DNA from: Nipponacmea schrenckii
Taxonomy: Eukaryota > Mollusca > Gastropoda > Lottiidae
Reading direction: 5' to 3'
NCBI GenBank assembly: GCA_030562195.1
Contig: JAUJPP010000003.1
Location: 33,548,602 to 33,612,601, forward strand
Length of the DNA: 64,000 nucleotides
How positions within the stretch are numbered: position 1 is the first letter of the stretch; each line of letters begins with the position of its first letter. Under the pieces are notes generated by a model that made no database searches, was not told where the DNA came from, and saw only the letters and a list, made by a program, of their open reading frames with translations. Shown in pieces: positions 57,311 to 64,000 of this stretch. A program made the position numbers and the translations under genes.

Positions 57311-60300
57311 GGCAAGATGGCTGCCGGATGGTAGAGGATTTGCTTGATTTTAGTGTTTTAATAGCTGTTTCATCATCAATTTTTATACTAGTGTATTTGT
57401 GACAACCTGCTGAATTGGTTTTATATTCAACCTTTGTTTTTGGACAGATATCTTAGAAGTTATTTGTAATTTTTATTTGCCTGAGAGAAATTTTAGTGAT
57501 GATTAGTTACAGTAGAGACTATCTTTTAAACTTGAATAGTGATTTTAACTCAACAATCTTTGACCATAGTATTTTAAATCACTTTCCTGAACTTCTCACA
57601 ACTGCTCACCATACTTTTAAACCTAAAGTTAGAGTAACCAACAAAAGAAGGATTAAGATATACAGAGGGGTGAACTCAAGTAACCTTATTAGTGTTTCAA
57701 CTAACAGTGTTCAATCTAATGAAAACAATAATCTTCATGTGTGCCTATTAAATTCTAGATCTGTAAAAAATAAAACTGCAATCATTAACAATTTTATAAT
57801 TGAAAATGATTTTTGTGTGGTAGCCATCACTGAAACCTGGATTAATCCTGACACTCCAAGTGCTGTAATTGCAGGCATTGTTCCTGATGGTTATCATATT
57901 CACCATACTGATCGTGAAACAACAGGTGGAGGTGTCGCTGTGATTCACAAGTCCTCCATGTCACTTACAGTAAAGAAACAAGCAAACTATGAATCTTTTG
58001 AATACATGGACACATCTTTATCATTGGACTCTAAAAAAATTCGATTAATAGTATTATACAGACCACCCAATAAGGAGCCAGTTAATGTCTTTCTTGAAGA
58101 ATTTACTTCACTAATTGATACAATCTCATCCTGCAGTTCTGATCTACTAATACTAGGTGATTTCAATATACATATGGACAATACTAATGACGCATCGGCT
58201 AAAAAATTTAGTGACATTCTAGATATTTACAACCTTCACCAACAGGTTAAAAATGCCACTCATATTCATGGACACACTCTGGACTTGATAATCACCAGAA
58301 AAAATGAACTTATACTAACAAATATATCAACTGATGACCAATTGTTATCCGATCACTACCCTGTTTGTTTCCAAGTAAACATAGAAAACCCCGTCCAACG
58401 CAGAAAAAAGTAACATTCAGAAATTTTAAACACCTTGATATAGTTAATTTCAGAAATCACATTGCTGATTCAAATATAAATTCTTCACACAACCTGACTG
58501 ATGTTAATGATACAATAGAACATTTCGATAAAACAATAAAATCAATCCTCGACTCTCTGCTGCCAGAAAAAACCCGAACTTTTCGGATCCGTCCTGGGAC
58601 CCAGTGGTTTAACAGTGAGATTGAATCTGCTCAGAAGGAACGAAAAAGGGCCGAGAAACTTTGGAGACGCAGTAAACATGAAGCTCATAGGGATAACTTC
58701 AGATATTTGCGTAATAAAGTAACACATTTAATTGAGAAAGCAAAAAGAGAATATTACTTGGTTAAAATTTCACAAAGTCACGATAAACAAAAAGAATTAT
58801 TCAAGATAGCTGGTACTTTGTTTGACCCTCACTGCAATATAGTAAAAATACCTGATGGTGATCTTGCTATTGTTGTGGAACAGTTCTCATCATATTTCTG
58901 TGATAAAATAAAACTTATCAGAGAAGAACTTGAGAGCCATCGTACCTTATATACAGACCCTTTACCTCTCAAAGTCGTCCAGTTCCCTCAATTCAAGCCG
59001 TGTACAGCTCCAGATATTCGAAAACTGATAACTATATCTGCTAGCAAGTCATGTGCACTAGACGTCATACCAACATGGTTATTGAAGGAATGTTTAGATG
59101 AATTTCTTCCTATCATTGCGAACATCATCAACCACGCCATAAGGTCTTCCACATTTCCAGATTCATTTAAAACGGCTAACGTCACACCTTTATTAAAGAA
59201 ACAAACACTTGACCCTAATGATTACAAGAACTACAGACCTGTATCAAACCTTAACTTCGTCTCAAAAATTCTAGAGAAATGTCTTGCCACACAAATCACT
59301 GATCATATCAACATAAATAATCTGGCTGAAATATTCCAAAGTGCTTATCGACGAAATCACAGTACAGAAACAGCACTCTTACGAGTACAAGATGACATCT
59401 TCAATGCTATAGATTCTAAGAAATGTGTCATTCTGATACTTTTGGATCTTTCTGCAGCATTCGATACTGTAGACCACACAATTCTGCTTCAACGACTAGA
59501 CAAATATTTTGGAATCCAGGACGAGGCGAATGAATTACTGAGATCCTATCTGTCCAACCGTACACAGAAAATTGTAATAGAGAGCAGCTCTTCATCTCTT
59601 GTAGGACTGAGTTATGGCGTCCCCCAAGGATCAGTTCTTGGTCCTATTCTGTTTAGCCTCTATACAGCACCACTTGGTCAGATAGTTAGAAAACATAATG
59701 TTTCATTTCATCTCTATGCAGATGACACACAACTGTACGCTTCTTTCGAACCATCTTCCTCCTTTAATCCCGCTAAATTTAAATTAGAAGAATGTTTAGA
59801 TGAAATCCGTACATGGATGTCCTCAAACTTTCTAAAGCTCAATGATAGTAAAACAGAATACTTGATTCTTGGCTCCAAAAACCTTACATCTAAAATAAAC
59901 TGTCAAGTGGAACGTTCAGTCGCCATTGGAAACTGTCATGTGGATCCTAGTACATCTGCTAGAAATATTGGAGTTATCTTTGATTCTGTGATGAAGTTAG
60001 AGAAACAGGTTAACAAAGTGTGTCAATCCTGTCATTATCATCTACGGAATATTAGATTAATCACCAAATATCTTGATATTGATGCTGTAAAGTCACTAGT
60101 AAATGCCCTTGTTACTTCTCGACTAGATACTACTAACTCTCTACTGATTGGATTACCTGCTCGACTTCTCAACAAACTTCAACAGGTTCAAAACTCAGCT
60201 GCTCGCCTTATCTCAAACTCGGATCGCCGAGAACACATCACCCCCATATTATTTCATCTTCACTGGTTGCCTGTAAACTTCCGGATTAAATATAAAGTGT

Positions 60301-60545
60301 TGGTGATAACATTTAAATGTCTACATGAGATGGCTCCTCCTTACTTGACTGAACTTATATCTAAATACCATCCAACAAGAACTCTCAGATCATCTAACTC
60401 CAACAATTTAGTTCAAAAATCTGCAAATCTGTGTTCATACGGAATGAGAAGTTTTTCCTACCAAGCCCCAATATTATGGAATTCTCTGCCGTCAAACCTC
60501 AAAAACTGTACCAACCTTCACTCGTTTAAAAAACATTACATTACA
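57311..60545 (+). mobile_element. L2/CR1-type LINE inserted in the 32-bp satellite
   Basis: The 5' end starts GGCAAGATGGCTGCCGGATG right after a satellite unit. The 3' end (ACATTACATTAC) passes straight into AGTTAAAAG of the satellite, and the 32-bp phase is kept across the insertion. The endonuclease and RT frames are offset by one base at an A-run (58404-58409). No 3'UTR is present. Confidence 0.9.
57496..58413 (+). CDS. LINE endonuclease part (305 codons, frame ends early)
   Basis: APE-type endonuclease of the LINE: CLLNSRS at ~83-89, TETW at 112-115, GDFNIH at 221-226, SDHYP at 285-289. The frame ends at TAA just after the A-run at 58404-58409. One extra A would open it into the RT frame. 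Either a one-base deletion or, less likely, a programmed shift. Confidence 0.85.
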   Translation: MMISYSRDYLLNLNSDFNSTIFDHSILNHFPELLTTAHHTFKPKVRVTNKRRIKIYRGVNSSNLISVSTNSVQSNENNNLHVCLLNSRSVKNKTAIINNFIIENDFCVVAITETWINPDTPSAVIAGIVPDGYHIHHTDRETTGGGVAVIHKSSMSLTVKKQANYESFEYMDTSLSLDSKKIRLIVLYRPPNKEPVNVFLEEFTSLIDTISSCSSDLLILGDFNIHMDNTNDASAKKFSDILDIYNLHQQVKNATHIHGHTLDLIITRKNELILTNISTDDQLLSDHYPVCFQVNIENPVQRRKK

Positions 60546-60551
60546 AGTTAA
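58365..60551 (+). CDS. LINE reverse transcriptase part (frame continues from the endonuclease)
   Basis: Meaningful sequence starts near 58412 (VTFRNFKHLD). RT motifs: LLDLSAAFD at 359-367, GVPQGSVLGP at 418-427, YADD at 451-454; then HLHWLPVNFRIKYKVL, the CR1/L2-type C-terminal motif. The last Ser codon and the stop (60546-60551) are satellite sequence, so the true C-terminus and 3'UTR are missing. The upstream ATG at 58365 is out of the natural frame and is not a real start. Confidence 0.85.
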   Translation: MFPSKHRKPRPTQKKVTFRNFKHLDIVNFRNHIADSNINSSHNLTDVNDTIEHFDKTIKSILDSLLPEKTRTFRIRPGTQWFNSEIESAQKERKRAEKLWRRSKHEAHRDNFRYLRNKVTHLIEKAKREYYLVKISQSHDKQKELFKIAGTLFDPHCNIVKIPDGDLAIVVEQFSSYFCDKIKLIREELESHRTLYTDPLPLKVVQFPQFKPCTAPDIRKLITISASKSCALDVIPTWLLKECLDEFLPIIANIINHAIRSSTFPDSFKTANVTPLLKKQTLDPNDYKNYRPVSNLNFVSKILEKCLATQITDHININNLAEIFQSAYRRNHSTETALLRVQDDIFNAIDSKKCVILILLDLSAAFDTVDHTILLQRLDKYFGIQDEANELLRSYLSNRTQKIVIESSSSSLVGLSYGVPQGSVLGPILFSLYTAPLGQIVRKHNVSFHLYADDTQLYASFEPSSSFNPAKFKLEECLDEIRTWMSSNFLKLNDSKTEYLILGSKNLTSKINCQVERSVAIGNCHVDPSTSARNIGVIFDSVMKLEKQVNKVCQSCHYHLRNIRLITKYLDIDAVKSLVNALVTSRLDTTNSLLIGLPARLLNKLQQVQNSAARLISNSDRREHITPILFHLHWLPVNFRIKYKVLVITFKCLHEMAPPYLTELISKYHPTRTLRSSNSNNLVQKSANLCSYGMRSFSYQAPILWNSLPSNLKNCTNLHSFKKHYITS

Positions 60552-62090
60552 AAGATTGCAGTCAATTTGAACCTATAAGTTAAAAGATTGCAGTCAATTT
60601 GAACCTATTAGTTAAAAGATTGTAGTCAATTTTGAACCTATTAGTTAAAAGATTGAAGTCAAGTAGAACCTCTAAGTTAAAAGATTGCGGTCAATTTGAA
60701 CCTATAAGTTAAAAGATTGCAGTCAATTTGAACCAATTAGTTAAAAGATTGTAGTCAAGATGAACCTATAAGTTAAAAGATTGCAGTCAATTTGAACCTA
60801 TAAGTTAAAAGATTGCGGTCAATTTGAACTTATAAGTTAAAAGATTGCAGTCAATGTGAACCTATAAGTTAAAGATGGCAGTCAGGTTTTACCTATAAGT
60901 TCAAAGAGTGCAGTCAATTTGAACCTATTAGTTAAAAGATTGCAGTCAATTTGAACCTATAAGTTAAAAGATTGCAGTCAATTTGAACCTATTAGTTAAA
61001 AGATTGCAGTCAAGATGAACCTCTAAGTTAAAAGAGCGCAGTCAATTTGAAGCTATTAGATACAGATTGCAGTCACGTTGAACCTATAAGTTAAAAGATT
61101 GCAGTCAAGTTGAAACTATTTGTTAAGAGATTGCAGTCAAGTTGAAACTATTTGTTAAGAGATTGCAGTCAATTTGAACCTATTAGTTAAAAGATTGCAG
61201 TCAAGTTTTACCTATAAGTTCAAAGAGTGCAGTCAATTTGAACCTATTAGTTAAAAGATTGCAGTCAATTTGAACCTATAAGTTAAAAGATTGCAGTCAA
61301 TTTGAACCTATAAGTTAAAAGATTGCAGTCAATTTGAACCTATAAGTTAAAAGATTGCTGTCAATTCGAACCTTTAAGTTAAAAGATTGCAGTTAAGTTG
61401 AACATATAAGTTAAAAGGTGGCAGCTATTTCTAACCTATAAGTTAAAAGATTGCAGTCAATTTTAACCTATAAGATAAAAGATTGCAGTCAATTTTAACC
61501 TTTAAGTTAAAAGATTGCAGTCAATTTGAACCTATATGTTAAACGATTGCAGTCAATTTGAGCCTATTAGATAAAAGATTGCAGTCAATTTGAGCCTATC
61601 AGTGAAAATATTGCAGTCAAGTTGAACCTATAAGTTAAAAGATTGCAGTCAATTTGAACCTATTAGTTAAAAGATTTCAGTCTATTTGAACCTATTAGTT
61701 AAAAGATTGCAGTCAAGTTGAACCTATTAGTTAAAAGATTGCAGTCAATTTGAACCTATAAGTTAAAAGTTTGCAGTCAATTTGAACCTATAAGTTAAAA
61801 GATTGCAGTCAAGTTGAACCAATAAGTTAAAAGATTGCGGTCAATTTGAACCTATTAATTAAAAGATTGCAGTCAAGTTGAACCTATTAGTTAAAAGATT
61901 GTAGTCAAGTTGAACCTATAAGTTAAAAGATTGCAGTCAAGTTGAACCTATTAGTTAAAAGATTGCAGTCAAGTTGAACCTATAAGTTAAAAGATTGTAG
62001 TCAATTTGAACCTATAAGTTAAAAGATTGTAGTCAATTTGAACCTATAAGTTAAAAGATTGCAGTCAAGTTGAACCTATAATTAATGCAT
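60546..62090 (+). repeat. 32-bp satellite, right block (about 48 units)
   Basis: Continuation of the array at 56130-57310 on the other side of the LINE, with the same 32-bp unit and types. Some units near 61050-61140 and 61400-61440 are more divergent (TTTGTTAAGAG, GGTGGCAGC). It stops at CCTATAATTAATGCAT. Confidence 0.95.
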
Positions 62091-62894
62091 TATAATATAT
62101 GAATAACACATATTATATAGTGAAGTCATATAGTACATATATAATATATATCTTGGATACCACATAGGAAAATAAAGGCTACTGACACAGTTCTGTACAT
62201 AATTGTCCGAGGAAATGTTACCCGTAGCTGTCTAAAGTGAAGTCACATGATCCTATCCTAATTTTCAACAAAGAATTCTTTAAATTGCAGTTGGGGGAAA
62301 AGCCTGCAAGCAAAAGTGCTGTAGCAAGCAGAGTTTGCAAGTTAGGAACTTTCAGGTGGGGCGGTACCTCAGTTCAAATGACTTCGCCATACACAGCTTC
62401 GGGCCTCATTGTCTCGGACAATAAAATTTTAGAGAGGACTTCCCTTCATAAGCTCATGAAAAGTTACTCATCTGTGAATGTTATCCAGCAAATGCAAAAA
62501 ATAAAAATAGATCCGATTTAAAAACAAAAAGGTTTATTAGATAAGTTGAATAATAAATAAACATAAGTTATTGAGGTTTGAAATGAATTAAAATTGCATT
62601 AATACAATAAGTTACTTTAGTTAGTTTGATATAAATTACAAATTGTACTAATATTTGAAATAAATTATACAAAATAGAATTATGTTACAGGGTACATGTA
62701 TAAATTAATTGCACTGGATAAATTATAAGGAAAGAAATTTTAAAACTGAAGTATATTATGGAAAATCACAGCGTGGTATAATTGTGGAATATTTTTAATT
62801 ATCTGTTACTGAAAGTATCATAATCACCGGTTTCTGAAATAAAACAAAATACACATTTATTGTTTGGAAGTTTCCTGGAAGTCAGTTGTAATTG
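62091..62894. other. Intergenic, one unplaced ORF
   Basis: AT-rich. The 94-codon ORF at 62237-62521 (contains EKPASKSAVASRVCKLGTF) has protein-like composition, but I cannot assign it; an exon or retroelement remnant is possible. Nothing else is recognised. The poly(A) region of Mhc-3 may lie here or further right on the minus strand. Confidence 0.35.
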
Positions 62895-63047
62895 CAGTCT
62901 AATTAAAATATGGACCTAACTTTCCTTTCGAATGTATTTAGTAACTATTGGCTTTGTACGTAGTTACAAAGCTAATAGCTAAAAAAACATACGAAACGAA
63001 ACTAATAAACTGCGAACGAAAGTTAGGTCTATAATTTAATTAGACTG
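62895..63047. mobile_element. MITE, 153 bp, with 9-bp target duplication
   Basis: Inverted ends CAGTCTAATTAAA...TTTAATTAGACTG; the complementarity extends ~35 bp with GGACCTAACTTTC and GAAAGTTAGGTC. TTGTAATTG is repeated directly at 62886-62894 and 63048-63056. Non-autonomous. The 9-bp duplication suits Mutator-like and the CAG terminus suits hAT (8 bp), so the superfamily is open. Confidence 0.88.
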
Positions 63048-63056
63048 TTGTAATTG

Positions 63057-63535
63057 ATTTTATTTGGGATATATTTGAAAATCAGTAAAAGAATATGAGA
63101 TAAATAAACGATTTTTGCATAATAATATATATAACATTATAATGATTCAGATTGGCTGCCCAACATTGATACATCTCCACTCGTGGAATAACGTAAACTT
63201 GAGATAATTCCAGCTACCCGAGTTCTCAAATCAACGTATGCTAGTGTATCATCTAGATTTCTGCCTTAATGTCATAAGAAAATGATGGAGTAATAAATAC
63301 AGCAAAGTCCCCGTAACACTAATTTTGAATCATCAAAAATGAGAAAAGAAAAGTTGAGACAAATTCTAACTTGTATTATTTCGGCGAAAATTTAATTGGA
63401 ATTTGGCTGTACTTCGATACTTGTTACCACTAGCAATCAATTTCAGGTAGCCGAACCCAACAAAAATATTCGAATTACATCGTATTTCATTAGAGACACA
63501 CAGTTTGTCTATTGTCAATCAAATTTAAAACTGAC
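63057..63535 (-). other. Downstream region or 3'UTR intron of Mhc-3
   Basis: On the minus strand a donor (GTCAG) follows the Mhc-3 stop at 63535, so a 3'UTR intron runs into this region, as in Mhc-1 and Mhc-2. I could not fix the acceptor or the final exon. Confidence 0.45.
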
Positions 63536-63719
63536 CTTATGACATACGAACAACTGAAGTTCTAGTTACTGAAGTTGATCGGCTTTGAGACACCGAGCTT
63601 CGGTTTTTAGCCCTCAGTTTATTTGAGTAGCTTTCAGCAGTTTCAGCTCTCTCTTCAGCATCTTCGAGCTCACTTTGGACTTTTCTGAATTTAGCCAAAT
63701 TGAGAGCAGCAACCTCTTC
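63536..63719 (-). CDS. Mhc: Muscle myosin heavy chain Mhc-3, last coding exon
   Basis: The minus-strand exon starts after acceptor TTTTGCAG and encodes 60 residues, from [15 protein letters not shown] to ...[10 protein letters not shown], then TAA (63537-63539) plus one G and the donor. It matches the final exon of Mhc-1 and Mhc-2 (58 residues) through the rod end and the start of the non-helical tail ([13 protein letters not shown]). It then differs and is two residues longer. The rest of the gene lies beyond 64000. It shows the myosin family here is a cluster with members on both strands. Confidence 0.92.
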
Positions 63720-64000
63720 CTGCAAAAGTAAAAGAGATCCTTTATAAATAGGTCGAGTAAGGAAATAAATCATAACTTGGGCCTGTTTCACAAAATTTAA
63801 ACTAAGATACAATAAAGATTTTAAGAAATACAGTAACCTGATTGGTTAATAAAAACTCAATTTTAGTGACGGACCAATCTGACCATGGAAACACGTAAAT
63901 CATCCTAAGGTAAAATTTTCGTGAAAAATCTCCAGGTTTATAATTTTCTATATATAAACTGTTTAGAAGGGTAGGTAAGTTATGAACATCAAACACGAAG
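63720..64000 (-). other. Mhc-3 intron (partial)
   Basis: No myosin coding sequence is seen between the last exon and the window edge. By comparison with Mhc-1 and Mhc-2 the intron before the last exon is 275-360 bp, so the preceding rod exon should begin just outside the window. Confidence 0.6.

Noticed and set aside
56130..62090. Regular 32-bp repeats resembling a CRISPR array
   Set aside because: Units adjoin without unique spacers, no cas genes are present, and the window is plainly eukaryotic. It is a satellite.
62237..62521. 94-codon ORF
   Set aside because: Composition is protein-like, but I cannot tie it to a family or to a neighbouring exon. Left as unplaced.
1..64000. tRNA, rRNA or other RNA genes
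   Set aside because: I found no convincing cloverleaf or rRNA segment by eye. A covariance-model search would be decisive.

Overview
The window is animal nuclear DNA, most likely from a mollusc. It is AT-rich, has short GT-AG introns, and carries muscle myosin heavy chain genes whose motor residues fall at the positions known from scallop myosin (P-loop 178-185, SH2/SH1 cysteines 693 and 703). It also holds LRR-TIR Toll-like receptors, L2/CR1-type LINEs and a great deal of satellite DNA. I see nothing bacterial (no operons, no CRISPR).

Layout. (1) 1-9602: 3' part of a myosin heavy chain gene (Mhc-1, + strand, 24 coding segments, 5' end outside the window), with a one-base deletion in the rod exon and a dead duplicated exon in an intron. 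(2) 10.1-18.1 kb: intergenic, with two foldback elements that share terminal motifs (10593-12428 and 12695-15921, the second with a nested insertion) and a ~160-bp tandem repeat. (3) 18.1-30.05 kb: a complete second myosin heavy chain gene (Mhc-2), 26 coding exons, 1940 aa, intact. (4) 30.05-33 kb: intergenic repeats and a Penelope-like RT scrap. (5) 33-54 kb: a Toll-like receptor cluster. TLR-A (minus) stands head to head with a tandem series TLR-B, TLR-C (pseudogene), TLR-D (pseudogene), TLR-E (plus). Each copy travels in a segment made of a conserved spacer carrying an antisense ORF, a 24-bp-period satellite just upstream of the gene, the single-exon TLR, and a 60-bp satellite that starts inside the TLR stop region. 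A 3.3-kb LINE with an intact 1044-codon ORF sits in the TLR-C spacer. (6) 54-62.1 kb: a 32-bp satellite, interrupted by a Mutator-like foldback element with a perfect 9-bp target duplication (55286-56101) and by a second LINE (57311-60545). (7) 62.1-64 kb: a 153-bp MITE with a 9-bp target duplication and, on the minus strand, the last coding exon of a third myosin heavy chain gene (Mhc-3).

Biology. The myosin genes encode the thick-filament motor of muscle. Mhc-1 and Mhc-2 are almost identical in the head exons while most introns no longer align, which points to gene conversion or strong constraint. The TLR cluster is a young innate-immune expansion: three intact receptors and two that share one 604-bp deletion but keep an open membrane-TIR reading frame. 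The most unusual features are the two satellites physically tied to the TLR genes. One begins as a copy of the TLR stop region. The other lies directly upstream of each intact gene and repeats a palindromic ATTGTnnACAAT core that also appears, in variant form, in the separate 32-bp satellite.
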